Part shown: positions 9,289 to 18,284 of the stretch, piece by piece
How positions within the stretch are numbered: the first letter of the stretch is position 1
How the letters are laid out: each line of letters opens with the position of its first letter
NCBI RefSeq assembly: GCF_009674565.1
Contig: NZ_WKJL01000001.1
Coordinates: forward strand, 124,001-188,000
Length of the DNA stretch: 64,000 bases
Reading direction: 5' to 3'
Source: Duganella aquatilis
GTDB taxonomy: Bacteria > Pseudomonadota > Gammaproteobacteria > Burkholderiales > Burkholderiaceae_D
The notes under the pieces: model-generated
Seen by the model: only the letters and a program-made list of their open reading frames with translations
Told to the model about the DNA's origin: nothing
Databases searched by the model: none
Translations under genes and position numbers: made by a program

Positions 9289-11718
9289 ATGTCCAACGCA
9301 GCATTGAAGGAGCAAAACAACGAAGCGGTCTACGTTGCCTCGTTTGAACACTTGCGCATGACGGATGTCGAATCCGTCGGCGGCAAGAACGCCTCGCTCG
9401 GCGAGATGATCAGCCAGCTGGCCGGCGCCGGCGTGCGCGTGCCGGGCGGCTTTGCCACCACGGCCCAGGCTTTCCGCGACTTCCTGTCGCACAGCGTGGC
9501 CGGTGGCAAGTCGCTGGCCGACCGTATCGCCGACCGCCTGTCGGATCTGAACATCGACGACGTGCGCTCGCTGGCGCAGGCCGGCGCCGAGATCCGCCAG
9601 TGGATCGTCGACACGCCGTTCCAGCCGCGCCTGGAAGCCGAGATCAAGACCTATTACGAACAACTGGTGGCCGATTCGTCGACCGAAATGTCGTTCGCCG
9701 TGCGCTCCTCGGCCACCGCCGAAGACTTGCCGGATGCCTCGTTCGCCGGCCAGCAGGAGACCTTCCTCAACGTGGTCGGCATCGACAACGTGCTGGACGC
9801 GATGAAGCACGTCTTCGCTTCGCTGTACAACGACCGCGCGATCTCGTACCGCGTACACAAGGGCTTCACCCACGCCGAAGTGGCGCTATCGGCCGGCGTG
9901 CAGCGCATGGTGCGTTCCGACCTGGGCGCCGCCGGCGTCATGTTCACCATCGACACCGAGTCCGGCTTCAAGGACGTGGTGTTCGTCACCTCCAGCTATG
10001 GTCTGGGCGAGACGGTGGTGCAGGGCGCGGTCAATCCGGACGAATTCTACGTCCACAAACCGATGCTGGAAAAAGGCAAATCGCCTGTCATCCGCCGCAA
10101 CATCGGCTCCAAGCTGCTGAAGATGGAATTCACCAGCGAAGCCAAGGCTGGCCGTTCGGTGAAGACCGTCGACGTGCCGGTCGAGCTGCGCAACCGCTAT
10201 TCGCTGAACGACGAGGAAGTGGTGGAGCTGGCCAAGTACGCGGTCATCATCGAGAACCACTACGGCCGTCCGATGGATATCGAGTGGGGCAAGGATGGCC
10301 GCGACGGCAAGCTGTACATCCTGCAGGCGCGTCCTGAAACCGTCAAGTCGCAGCAGAAGGCGACCGACGTGCAGCAGCGCTTCAAGCTGAAATCGAGCGG
10401 CACCGTGCTGGCCTCCGGCCGCGCCATCGGCCAGAAGATCGGCGCCGGTCCGGTGCGCGTGATTCACGATCCGGCCGACATGGAACGCGTGCAGCCAGGC
10501 GACGTGCTGGTGGCCGACATGACCGACCCGAACTGGGAGCCGGTGATGAAGCGTGCTTCCGCCATCGTCACCAACCGTGGCGGCCGTACCTGCCACGCGG
10601 CGATCATCGCGCGTGAACTGGGCGTGCCGGCGGTGGTCGGCTGCGGCGATGCGACCGAAGTGCTGAAAGACGGCACCTTCGTCACCGTGTCCTGCGCCGA
10701 AGGCGATGAGGGCAAGATCTACGACGGCCTGCTGGAAACCGAAGTGTCCGAAGTGGCGCGCGGCGAGCTGCCCAAGCTGCCGACCAAGATCATGCTCAAC
10801 GTCGGCAATCCGCAGCTGGCGTTCGACTTCCAGTCGGTGCCGAACGCCGGCGTCGGCCTGGCGCGCCTGGAGTTCATCATCAATAACAATATTGGTGTGC
10901 ACCCGAAAGCGATCCTGGAATATCCGAACATCGACGCCGACCTGAAGAAAGCAGTGGAGTCGGTCGCACGCGGCCACGCTTCGCCGAAAGCCTTCTACGT
11001 CGACAAGCTGGCCGAGGGCATCGCCACCATCGCTGCGGCGTTCTGGCCGAAACCAGTGATCGTGCGCCTGTCGGACTTCAAGTCCAACGAGTACAAGAAA
11101 CTGATCGGCGGTTCGCGCTACGAACCGGATGAAGAAAATCCGATGCTGGGCTTCCGCGGCGCGGCGCGCTACCTGGCCGCCGACTTCGCCGGCGCCTTCG
11201 AAATGGAATGCGCCGCCATGAAACGCGTGCGCAACGACATGGGCCTGACCAACGTCGAGATCATGGTGCCGTTCGTGCGTACGCTGGGCCAGGCTGAAAA
11301 AGTCGTGGACCTGCTGGGCAAAAACGGCCTGGTGCGCGGCGAGAACGGCCTGCGCCTGATCATGATGTGCGAAGTGCCATCCAACGCGATTCTGGCGGAG
11401 CGCTTCCTGGAGCACTTCGACGGCTTCTCGATCGGTTCCAACGACCTGACCCAGCTGACGCTGGGCCTGGACCGCGATTCCGGCATGGCGCTGCTGGCGG
11501 CCGACTTTGACGAGCGCGACGATGCTGTCAAGGCGCTGCTGTCGCAGGCGATCCAGGCTTGCCGCAAGCAGGGCAAGTACATCGGCATCTGCGGCCAGGG
11601 GCCATCGGATCATCCGGACTTCGCCGCCTGGCTGATGGAGCAGGGCATCGAATCGATGTCGCTGAACCCGGACTCGGTGATCGACACCTGGCAGAAACTG
11701 GCCAGCCTGCAGAAGTAA
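9289..11718 (+). CDS. ppsA: PpsA, phosphoenolpyruvate synthase
   Basis: This 809-residue enzyme makes PEP from pyruvate and ATP for gluconeogenesis. The order is an N-terminal ATP-binding domain ([11 protein letters not shown] near residue 24), a swivelling phosphohistidine domain with H436 in G-G-R-T-C-H-A-A, and a C-terminal PEP/pyruvate barrel with M-M-C-E-V-P-S-N and S-I-G-S-N-D-L-T-Q. The ATG at 9289 has AAGG upstream and gives a length near the E. coli enzyme (792); in-frame codons further upstream would run into ppsR. The regulated threonine beside H436 is present in the G-G-R-T-C-H context, which fits control by PpsR. Confidence 0.96.
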   Translation: MSNAALKEQNNEAVYVASFEHLRMTDVESVGGKNASLGEMISQLAGAGVRVPGGFATTAQAFRDFLSHSVAGGKSLADRIADRLSDLNIDDVRSLAQAGAEIRQWIVDTPFQPRLEAEIKTYYEQLVADSSTEMSFAVRSSATAEDLPDASFAGQQETFLNVVGIDNVLDAMKHVFASLYNDRAISYRVHKGFTHAEVALSAGVQRMVRSDLGAAGVMFTIDTESGFKDVVFVTSSYGLGETVVQGAVNPDEFYVHKPMLEKGKSPVIRRNIGSKLLKMEFTSEAKAGRSVKTVDVPVELRNRYSLNDEEVVELAKYAVIIENHYGRPMDIEWGKDGRDGKLYILQARPETVKSQQKATDVQQRFKLKSSGTVLASGRAIGQKIGAGPVRVIHDPADMERVQPGDVLVADMTDPNWEPVMKRASAIVTNRGGRTCHAAIIARELGVPAVVGCGDATEVLKDGTFVTVSCAEGDEGKIYDGLLETEVSEVARGELPKLPTKIMLNVGNPQLAFDFQSVPNAGVGLARLEFIINNNIGVHPKAILEYPNIDADLKKAVESVARGHASPKAFYVDKLAEGIATIAAAFWPKPVIVRLSDFKSNEYKKLIGGSRYEPDEENPMLGFRGAARYLAADFAGAFEMECAAMKRVRNDMGLTNVEIMVPFVRTLGQAEKVVDLLGKNGLVRGENGLRLIMMCEVPSNAILAERFLEHFDGFSIGSNDLTQLTLGLDRDSGMALLAADFDERDDAVKALLSQAIQACRKQGKYIGICGQGPSDHPDFAAWLMEQGIESMSLNPDSVIDTWQKLASLQK

Positions 11719-11725
11719 TAAAGTG

Positions 11726-11753
11726 TTGACGCACGCTGTAAATGGTATAGACT
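11726..11753 (+). promoter_or_regulatory. Candidate promoter upstream of nfeD
   Basis: TTGACG (11726-11731) and TAGACT (11748-11753) are separated by 16 bp, directly after ppsA. A 9-bp inverted repeat (AAATGGTAT at 11740-11748, ATACCATTT at 11789-11797) overlaps the -10 region and could be an operator. The ppsA terminator lies downstream of this promoter, so transcripts would have to read through it. The call is tentative. Confidence 0.3.
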
Positions 11754-11805
11754 GGAGTTATCGAATTTAGTAGCAAAAAACTCTATCAATACCATTTGTA
11801 CAGTA

Positions 11806-11848
11806 GCAAAAACCCTCGCAGCCCATTCCGGGAAGCGAGGGTTTTTGC
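11806..11848. terminator. Rho-independent terminator after ppsA
   Basis: A 14-bp perfect stem, GCAAAAACCCTCGC (11806-11819) with its complement at 11835-11848, encloses a 15-base loop. The right arm holds a run of five T. The hairpin ends 18 bp before the nfeD start, so it separates the two transcription units. Confidence 0.85.
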
Positions 11849-11866
11849 ATTTGAAAGGAGAGCATC

Positions 11867-12289
11867 ATGGCTGACTGGAGCTACTGGCTGGCTGCCGCCG
11901 GTGTGACGGTGATACTGGAACTGTTCAGCGGCACGTTCTATTTGCTGATGATCGCCATCGGCCTGGCGGCCGGTGCGCTTGCCGCAGCGCTGGGATTCGG
12001 CGAAGCGGTGGCGCTGCTGGTGGCGGCGCTGGTCGGCAGCGCCGCCACCCTGGCGCTGCGCCGCAGCCGCTACGGCCGCCAGCAGGAGCGCGTGCAGGCC
12101 GAGCGCGATCCCAACGTCAACCTCGACATCGGTCAAACCGTCCACGTGCCGGCATGGCAGGATGGCGCAGCGCGCGTGATGTATCGCGGCGCGCTGTGGG
12201 ACGTGGAATTGGCGCCGGGCGCCGCCGCCACGCCCGGCCAGTACACGATACGCGAAGTACGCGGCAGCCGCCTGATCGTGGCGGCTTAA
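11867..12289 (+). CDS. NfeD-family membrane protein
   Basis: This 140-residue protein has two or three hydrophobic segments in its first 65 residues (starting Y-W-L-A-A-A-G-V) and a C-terminal OB-fold-like soluble domain of about 70 residues, the arrangement of short NfeD proteins. These pair with stomatin/SPFH proteins and are thought to organise membrane microdomains or membrane protein quality control. An SPFH gene follows after 21 bp, which supports the call. AAAGGAG precedes the ATG. The long-form NfeD protease domain is absent. Confidence 0.85.
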   Translation: MADWSYWLAAAGVTVILELFSGTFYLLMIAIGLAAGALAAALGFGEAVALLVAALVGSAATLALRRSRYGRQQERVQAERDPNVNLDIGQTVHVPAWQDGAARVMYRGALWDVELAPGAAATPGQYTIREVRGSRLIVAA

Positions 12290-12310
12290 GATTCACTCAC
12301 GGAGAACTAC

Positions 12311-13261
12311 ATGGACATCAGTATCGGTAACGTCACCTTCATCCTGTTTATTCTGGCGCTGGTATTCGTCTTCAAAACCATCAACGTGGTGCCGCAGCAG
12401 CACGCGTGGGTGGTCGAGCGTCTCGGAAAATACCACGCCACGCTGGGGCCGGGCCTCAACATCGTGATTCCGTTTGTCGACCGCATCGCCTACAAGCACG
12501 TGCTGAAGGAGATTCCGCTCGACGTGCCGCCGCAGGTCTGCATCACGCGCGACAACACGCAACTGCAGGTGGACGGCATTTTGTACTTCCAGATCACCGA
12601 CGCCATGCGCGCCTCGTACGGCTCGTCCAATTACATCGCCGCCATCACCCAGCTGGCGCAGACCACGCTGCGCTCCGTTATCGGCCGCATGGAACTGGAC
12701 AAGACTTTCGAGGAGCGCGAGCACATCAACACCGCCATCGTCAACGCGATCGACGAGTCGGCCGCCAACTGGGGCGTGAAGGTGCTGCGCTACGAGATCA
12801 AGGACTTGACGCCGCCGAAAGAGATCCTGCACGCGATGCAGGCGCAGATCACCGCCGAGCGTGAAAAGCGCGCGCTGATCGCGGCGTCGGAAGGCCGCAA
12901 GCAGGAGCAGATCAACATCGCCAGCGGCGAACGCGAAGCGCAGATCGCCCGTTCCGAAGGCGACAAGCAGGCCGCCATCAACCGCGCGCAGGGCCAGGCG
13001 GCGGCGATTGTCGCGCTGGCGGAAGCGAATGCCTCGGCGCTGCGCCAGGTCGGCGCAGCGATCCGCGAGCCGGGCGGCGAGGATGCGGTCAACCTCAAGG
13101 TGGCGGAACAATATGTCGGCGCCTTCGGCCAGCTTGCCAAGACCAATAATTCGATTATCATACCGGCCAATCTGGGCGATATGAGCGGCCTGATCGCCAC
13201 CGCGATGCAGGTGGTGAAGACGCAAAAAGACGCGCCGCTCGTCAAGCCCGCCAAAGCATAA
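12311..13261 (+). CDS. Stomatin/SPFH-domain protein (QmcA-like)
   Basis: This 316-residue protein has an N-terminal membrane anchor (about residues 5-24), the SPFH/Band-7 domain with the start V-V-P-Q-Q-H-A-W-V-V-E-R-L-G-K-Y, and a long alanine/glutamate/glutamine-rich coiled coil (about 190-260). Such proteins oligomerise at the inner membrane, and QmcA relatives interact with FtsH-type quality control. It follows nfeD with a GGAG site and is followed by a DUF4259 gene after 9 bp, so the three are probably one operon. Confidence 0.9.
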   Translation: MDISIGNVTFILFILALVFVFKTINVVPQQHAWVVERLGKYHATLGPGLNIVIPFVDRIAYKHVLKEIPLDVPPQVCITRDNTQLQVDGILYFQITDAMRASYGSSNYIAAITQLAQTTLRSVIGRMELDKTFEEREHINTAIVNAIDESAANWGVKVLRYEIKDLTPPKEILHAMQAQITAEREKRALIAASEGRKQEQINIASGEREAQIARSEGDKQAAINRAQGQAAAIVALAEANASALRQVGAAIREPGGEDAVNLKVAEQYVGAFGQLAKTNNSIIIPANLGDMSGLIATAMQVVKTQKDAPLVKPAKA

Positions 13262-13270
13262 GGAGCAGGC

Positions 13271-13678
13271 ATGGGTACATGGGCGGTAGACGCATTCGGC
13301 AATGACTACGCTCAGGACTGGGCGGAGGACCTGCACGAAACAGGCAATCTGGACGCGGTGGAAGACACCCTCAACACCGCGCTGGACACGCCGGGCGAAC
13401 TCGATGCGCCGTTTGCCGCCGAAGCGCTGGTGGCGATCGAAGTGCTGGCGCGCCTGCAAGGCAAGGGCGGTCCGCGCAGCGAAGACAGCGCATCCGTCGA
13501 TGAATGGGTGGCGGCGCGCAAGCCGAAGGCCAAGCCGCGCGCCGACCTGGCCGACAAGGCAGCGCGCGCGCTGGAGCGCATCCTGTCGGAGGAGTCCGAG
13601 CTGCGCGCGCTGTGGGAAGAGAGCGAACACTACGAGGCGTGGCGCGCCTCGGTCGAAGACCTGCGCGCCCGCCTGTAG
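13271..13678 (+). CDS. DUF4259-domain protein
   Basis: This 135-residue acidic protein begins M-G-T-W-A-V-D-A-F-G-N-D, the typical opening of DUF4259 proteins, and is largely helical with no signal peptide or membrane segment. The family has no established function that I can name. GGAG precedes the start and it closes the nfeD/SPFH operon; the stop is only 6 bp from the convergent stop of the next gene. Confidence 0.75.
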   Translation: MGTWAVDAFGNDYAQDWAEDLHETGNLDAVEDTLNTALDTPGELDAPFAAEALVAIEVLARLQGKGGPRSEDSASVDEWVAARKPKAKPRADLADKAARALERILSEESELRALWEESEHYEAWRASVEDLRARL

Positions 13679-13684
13679 CCTGGC

Positions 13685-14296
13685 TTATTGCTTGCGGCGG
13701 CGGGCGACGGCGCCCACCATGCCCAGGCCCAGCAACATCATGGCGTAGGTTTCAGGTTCCGGCACGGCGGACGTCAGCGAAATGTGGTCCAGCGAGGTGC
13801 CCAGGCCGTCGCTGGCGCCCACCGCCTGGAAGTTCAGCGTTTCCGCATGGCCGGTGCCGATCAGCGTGTAGGTGACCGTCTGCCAGCCGCCGCCCAACGA
13901 GTTGTTCACGGTCGCCACCGTATTGCCGCCCCAGCTTACCTGCAGGCCTTGGGACGAGGTCGGCACGTTGACGCGATCCTGGAAATCGAACGTCAGCGTG
14001 TAGTGCTGGTTCAGCACCGTGTTGACCGTCTGGCTCATGGAGCTGTTGGCCGAGGTATCCAGCTCGACGAAGTTGAAGCCGTTCGACGCCACGCCCTCGA
14101 CGTTGTTGCGCAGTTCGATGCCATAAGCACCACCGGTCCAGCCGGTCAGGTTGCTGTAGATGTTCCAGCTGTTGTTGGGCTGCGCGTTCAACTCGAAGCT
14201 GCCGTTGGTCAGCAGTTCGGTGGCGGCGTGCGCGGCGGAGCCGCTGGCCAGCAGGGCGGCGACGGCGACAGCTTGAAGCAGTTTGGTGGTTTTCAT
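13685..14296 (-). CDS. PEP-CTERM exported protein, DUF642-like
   Basis: The 203-residue product has a signal peptide (start M-K-T-T-K-L-L-Q, cleavage near A-H-A-A) and ends with V-P-E-P-E-T-Y-A-M-M-L-L-G-L-G plus a basic R-R-R-K-Q tail, the exosortase sorting signal. The mature part starts L-L-T-N-G-S-F-E and reads as a beta-sandwich of the DUF642/carbohydrate-binding type. The ATG at 14296 is chosen because it starts the signal peptide. It lies 110 bp downstream of, and co-oriented with, the TIGR03118-like gene. The sorting exosortase is not in the window. Confidence 0.85.
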   Translation of the reverse strand: MKTTKLLQAVAVAALLASGSAAHAATELLTNGSFELNAQPNNSWNIYSNLTGWTGGAYGIELRNNVEGVASNGFNFVELDTSANSSMSQTVNTVLNQHYTLTFDFQDRVNVPTSSQGLQVSWGGNTVATVNNSLGGGWQTVTYTLIGTGHAETLNFQAVGASDGLGTSLDHISLTSAVPEPETYAMMLLGLGMVGAVARRRKQ

Positions 14297-14406
14297 GGCG
14301 TATCCCAGGTTGTTGTTGTATGGAAATTTAAATTTCTCAAAAGGCATGAGAATAATAATCTGCCATCGCTCGGCCACCTAGAGACATTTGTCACTTTTAT
14401 AGCTGC

Positions 14407-15483
14407 TCACATCATATCGATCCGTCCGTACTGGCCGTGTGCTTCGTCGCCCGGCCCGGCGGTGAAGAACAGGGTGTTGGTGGGCTGGCTGTTCACGCCG
14501 GGACCGAAGGCGATGCCCCACAGGCCATCGATCGTCACCGCGCTGCCGTCGGCCTTGCTGACGGTGCCGCTCATGGCGCCGCTGGCCGCGTCATAGGCAT
14601 TGATCTTGCCATCGCCGAAATTCGCCACCAGCAGCTTGCCGCTGTAGGTGCCGAAGTTGGCCGGCGCCACCGCCATGCCCCACGGCGCATTCAACGCGCC
14701 GCCTTTCACCAGCTGCTTGACCAGGTTGCCGGCCGTGTCGAAGACATCGATCGCGCCCAGGCCGGCGCCCTTGACGTCATCGTCGCCGGTGGTGGCGCGC
14801 TGCGCGTAGCTGACGTAGATGCGGTCGCCGACCGCCTGGATGCCGAACGGCGCGTAACCGGCCGGCAGCGTGGCGTCCTGGAAGGCCCCCGGCAGCGTGG
14901 CCTTGTTGAACGCGGCGTCGTAGACGTCGATGCGGCCATGATGGAAGTCGGTCGCATACAGGTAATTGGCGCCGTTGTAGGCGGCGATCGCCAGTCCTTT
15001 GTACACGACCTGCGTGCCGGCGCCATCGACCGCCGTTACCGTATTGTTGCGGTTGACCGTCGGCGACCAGGCCGAGATGCTGCCGTTCTCGCCGGCGAAG
15101 ATGAACGGGCTGGCCGCCGTCACGCCGTTTTGCGTGATCTTGAAGTCGCTGCTGCCGTTGTAGACGATGCCGGTCGGCGCGTCCGGCGTGGCCACCACCA
15201 GCGACTGCGGCACGCCGTTGCCGTCATACAGGGTCGAGCTGTTGCTGCCGTTGTTGGCCACCCAGACAAAGCCGGTGGGATTGAAGGCGATGCCCCAGGG
15301 GTTGATCAGTTTGGCGTCGGTGTGGGCGGCGGCGGTGCCGCTGTCGGTCACCAGGCTGGTGACGGTGAACATGGTGTTGCTGACCACCGGCGGCGGTGCG
15401 ACCGGCATGTCGCCGCCGCCGTAGCCGCTGCCGCCGCAAGCGACCAGGGTGGCTGCCATGGATAAGGAGAGAGCAGTGCGCAT
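14407..15483 (-). CDS. TIGR03118-family lipoprotein, beta-propeller-like
   Basis: This 358-residue protein has a lipoprotein signal ending L-V-A-C-G-G (about residue 16), then repeated blades with N-P-W-G-I-A, A-P-W-G-M-A and L-W-G-I-A-F signatures as in NHL-like propellers. These features match the TIGR03118 group common in soil proteobacteria, which has no proven function. It lies downstream of the protease/porin operon after 70 bp and could be co-expressed with it. There is no PEP-CTERM tail, unlike its downstream neighbour. Confidence 0.8.
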   Translation of the reverse strand: MRTALSLSMAATLVACGGSGYGGGDMPVAPPPVVSNTMFTVTSLVTDSGTAAAHTDAKLINPWGIAFNPTGFVWVANNGSNSSTLYDGNGVPQSLVVATPDAPTGIVYNGSSDFKITQNGVTAASPFIFAGENGSISAWSPTVNRNNTVTAVDGAGTQVVYKGLAIAAYNGANYLYATDFHHGRIDVYDAAFNKATLPGAFQDATLPAGYAPFGIQAVGDRIYVSYAQRATTGDDDVKGAGLGAIDVFDTAGNLVKQLVKGGALNAPWGMAVAPANFGTYSGKLLVANFGDGKINAYDAASGAMSGTVSKADGSAVTIDGLWGIAFGPGVNSQPTNTLFFTAGPGDEAHGQYGRIDMM

Positions 15484-15553
15484 GGCGTTTCCTTTCGTTT
15501 GGACTGGTTGATGCGCTGTTAATGCCAGTCCGCGCCCGCAAGGTTCTTCTTTG

Positions 15554-16258
15554 TCAGAACGCGTAGGTCGCGCTCATGCTCCAGCTTTTGGATGGGTGGA
15601 CAGGGTAGCTGTTGTAGCGGATGCCGTCGTCCTGGCCTTGTTCGCGCGCCAGTTGCAGGGTCCAGTCGCCGAGCGGCACGCTGACGCCCAGCCGCGCGTC
15701 GTAGCGGGAGGCGGCGGGAATGCCGGGCCAGATGCCCTTGCTCAGGTTGTGCAGCAGGCCGGCGTGCGCGATCAGGTTGACGCTCGGGTGCAGCGGATAG
15801 AACAGATTCACTTCCCCGTACAGCGTATGCGCATCGTAGCCGAGATAGCGCGGCGCATAGTACAGCCGTCCGCTGACGCGTTCGCCGGACAGGCCGCCGT
15901 AGCATTCCTGGAAATCGTTCATGTGCAGCTGCGTGTAGCTGGTGTGGCTGCAACCGAGTTCCCAGCTCCAGCCGGAAGGCAGCCGCTGTGCGAAGCCGGC
16001 GTAGCTTTGCAGCTTGTAGCCCTTGCGCTCGCCGATGGTCAGGCCGCTGGCGAAGCCGCCCAGATACCAGCCGCCCGCGGTGTCGAGATTGAGCGTCAGC
16101 TGCGGCGCCGGGCCGCTGTCGCCCGGCGACTGGCCGCGATAACGGTACGCCGATTGCAGCGCCACGCTGCCGCTGACATCGACTTGCGCCATCGCGCCAT
16201 GCAGCGGCAGCTGCCCGAGCAGCCCCAGCAGGACGAATGCGCGCAACGATGGTGTCAC
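15554..16258 (-). CDS. TorF-family putative outer-membrane porin
   Basis: The 234-residue product starts with a signal peptide (hydrophobic A-F-V-L-L-G-L-L-G, cleavage near A-M-A-Q), followed by alternating beta-strands from V-D-V-S-G-S-V-A-L-Q-S to the C-terminal aromatic A-T-Y-A-F, as expected for an outer-membrane barrel. The opening S-A-Y-R-Y-R-G-Q-S resembles the TIGR02001/TorF group. The GTG at 16258 is chosen because it overlaps the protease stop (GTGA); an ATG at 16330 would put 24 basic residues before the signal peptide. It is the last gene of the sigma-factor operon. Confidence 0.7.
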   Translation of the reverse strand: MTPSLRAFVLLGLLGQLPLHGAMAQVDVSGSVALQSAYRYRGQSPGDSGPAPQLTLNLDTAGGWYLGGFASGLTIGERKGYKLQSYAGFAQRLPSGWSWELGCSHTSYTQLHMNDFQECYGGLSGERVSGRLYYAPRYLGYDAHTLYGEVNLFYPLHPSVNLIAHAGLLHNLSKGIWPGIPAASRYDARLGVSVPLGDWTLQLAREQGQDDGIRYNSYPVHPSKSWSMSATYAF

Positions 16259-17526
16259 GGAGCGGCGCCGCTTTGCGACAGTGCGCGGGCGCAGTTGGAT
16301 TGGCGGAGCAGGCGGGAAATGGTGGCGCATGCGTCGATGTTACCAGCGTTGAGCGCCGCCGCCGGTTGCAGCAGGGTGCGCAATTGTGCGGGGGAGGCGT
16401 CCGGCTGCAATTCGTCGAGCAGCGCCAGCATGCCGGAAACGTGCGCCGCCGCATACGAGCTGCCGTTGACGAAGGCCCAGCGCCCGCCCGGCGCGGTGGT
16501 GGGGATGTCGTTGCCCGGCGCCAGCAGCAGCGGCTCGCCCAACACTGTTTTTCCGCCCTGGCCTTGCGACCCTACCGCCAGCACGCCGCGGTGGCTGGCG
16601 GGGAAGGCCGGGCCGCTGTTCTGCGCATCGACCGCGCCGACCACGCCGATGCCGCGCTCCAGCGCCACGTCCAGCAGACGGTCCAACAGCCTGTCGGGCG
16701 GGCCGGACAGGCTGAGGTTGATGACCCTGGCGCCGTTCAGGATGGCGTAGTTGATGGCCTTGGCCAGCGTGAAGCTGTTACATCGGGTGGCCTGGTCGGG
16801 CAGCTGCCAGCAGGCCCGCAAGCCCATCAGCCGCGCTTGCGGCGCCACGCCGATGATGCCGCCGTTGCCGGCGCGGGCGGCGATGATGCCGGCCACCGCC
16901 GTGCCGTGGTTCTCCGGCGGCGTGGGGCCGGCATCGACGAAGTTGCTGTTGACGGCCAACTGGCCTTGCAGGTCGGGATGGCCGGCGTCGATGCCGCTGT
17001 CGACCACGGCGACCTTGACGTTGCGGCCGGTGGTGTAGCGGTGCAGTTCGGCCACGTGCCAGTAGCGCGCGGCCGGCTGTACCGGATAGAGCGGATCGGC
17101 GCTTGCCGCCTCCTGTCCCATGCCGCTGAAGCGCGCCACCGGCTGCGCCCATTCCACCTGCGGATCGTGCGTCAGCAGGGCGATGATGTGGTCGGCGGTT
17201 TCGTTGTCGGGGTAGCGCATCACATAGCAGTCGATGCCCAGCACCGGCATCGGCCAGTCGTCCAGCAGCGCCAGGCCGTGCTGCTGCGCCAGCGCCTCGG
17301 CACGGCGGCGGCGCGCGCTACGGCCGCTGTCGTCCAGGTAGCGGCCGCCGTAGCTGGCGTCCGGGCGGTAGTGGGCGGCGGGCAGGCGCAGCATCACCAG
17401 CACCTGATGTTCGCCGGATTCGTAGGCGGCGCTGACGATGGGCGCATCCTGCGCGCGTGCCGGCAGGCCAGCCAGCGCGGTCAGACAGGCCAGCAGCAGC
17501 GCCACGCGCTTGCAGAAGGCGTTCAC
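16255..17526 (-). CDS. Exported S8 (subtilisin-type) serine protease
   Basis: This 423-residue protein has a signal peptide (cleaved near A-R-A-Q), a propeptide-like domain (about 25-140, ending V-E-W-A-Q-P-V) and an S8 catalytic domain. The triad is D176 (V-V-D-S-G-I-D), H207 (N-H-G-T-A-V-A-G) and S357 (G-S-S-Y-A-A-A-H-V-S-G). The usual G-T-S reads G-S-S, a conservative change. The GTG start overlaps the anti-sigma stop by 4 bp and the stop overlaps the porin start, so four genes are coupled. Location is presumably periplasmic. A role in activating the sigma factor is inference from context. Confidence 0.9.
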   Translation of the reverse strand: MNAFCKRVALLLACLTALAGLPARAQDAPIVSAAYESGEHQVLVMLRLPAAHYRPDASYGGRYLDDSGRSARRRRAEALAQQHGLALLDDWPMPVLGIDCYVMRYPDNETADHIIALLTHDPQVEWAQPVARFSGMGQEAASADPLYPVQPAARYWHVAELHRYTTGRNVKVAVVDSGIDAGHPDLQGQLAVNSNFVDAGPTPPENHGTAVAGIIAARAGNGGIIGVAPQARLMGLRACWQLPDQATRCNSFTLAKAINYAILNGARVINLSLSGPPDRLLDRLLDVALERGIGVVGAVDAQNSGPAFPASHRGVLAVGSQGQGGKTVLGEPLLLAPGNDIPTTAPGGRWAFVNGSSYAAAHVSGMLALLDELQPDASPAQLRTLLQPAAALNAGNIDACATISRLLRQSNCARALSQSGAAP

Positions 17527-18284
17527 GGTGCGCTGCCGCCGTCCAGCGGCTCCACCAGTTTGACGGCGGACTCGGCCCGCAACGCCTGCAAGGCCTGGGC
17601 GCGGCTGGCGGCGGGCACGTTGAGCAGGTAAGCGTCGGTCACGGTCGGGCCGTCCACCACGCGGGCGTTTTGCGCTTGCAGGATACGCCGCAGCTCGTGC
17701 TCGCTGGTGCTGGGCTGGAACACCACGACCAGGTTGCCCATGGCCGCCGCGCCGGCGCCCAGCGTGCGGTAGGCGGCAGGCTCGGCGTCGGGACGCAGCA
17801 ACAGCGCGCCGAGGCCGACGATCGCCACCCACTGCGCCGCAACCGCCCAGCGCAGCCAGGACGGCTGGTTGGCGGCGGCCGCGCGCCACCACGACACGCG
17901 CTGCGGGTGCGGCACGGCGGTGGCCGGCCCACTGGCCGCTGCGGCATCGGTCGCCGCCGCGCTTGTCGCAACAGCGGGCGCGAAGCCGTTGCCGGCCATT
18001 GTTGCGGCGGTGCGCTCCTGCGGCCCCAGCGCCGGCAGCAGCCGCGCCAATGCGCCTTCCATGTCGACGCCGTCCGGCAGGCTGTCCGCCGACGCCGACG
18101 CCGCCGCCTCGGCACGCATGCCGTGTTCCCACTCCAGCGCATGGCGGCATTGGGCGCAGCTTTGCAGGTGATCGTGCACGCGCCGCGTCTCGTCCGCCGA
18201 CAGTTGTGCCGACGCGTACCACGGCAGCAATTCCTGCACCGCCTGGTGCACCGGGATATCCAGTCTGAACACGCGCCCGTTCAT
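17523..18284 (-). CDS. Anti-sigma factor with zinc-finger N-terminus and I9-like C-terminus
   Basis: The 253-residue protein has an N-terminal zf-HC2-type domain with H-D-H-L-Q-S-C-A-Q-C (about 50-60), an alanine-rich linker, one membrane segment around W-L-R-W-A-V-A-A-Q-W-V-A-I-V (about 150-172), and a C-terminal domain of about 75 residues outside the membrane. That domain (N-L-V-V-V-F-Q-P, then A-Y-L-L-N-V-P, ending V-K-L-V-E-P-L) has the strand-helix pattern of subtilase propeptide inhibitors (I9). The start overlaps the sigma gene stop (ATGA). It should hold the sigma factor at the membrane. The I9 reading is by pattern only. Confidence 0.8.
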   Translation of the reverse strand: MNGRVFRLDIPVHQAVQELLPWYASAQLSADETRRVHDHLQSCAQCRHALEWEHGMRAEAAASASADSLPDGVDMEGALARLLPALGPQERTAATMAGNGFAPAVATSAAATDAAAASGPATAVPHPQRVSWWRAAAANQPSWLRWAVAAQWVAIVGLGALLLRPDAEPAAYRTLGAGAAAMGNLVVVFQPSTSEHELRRILQAQNARVVDGPTVTDAYLLNVPAASRAQALQALRAESAVKLVEPLDGGSAP

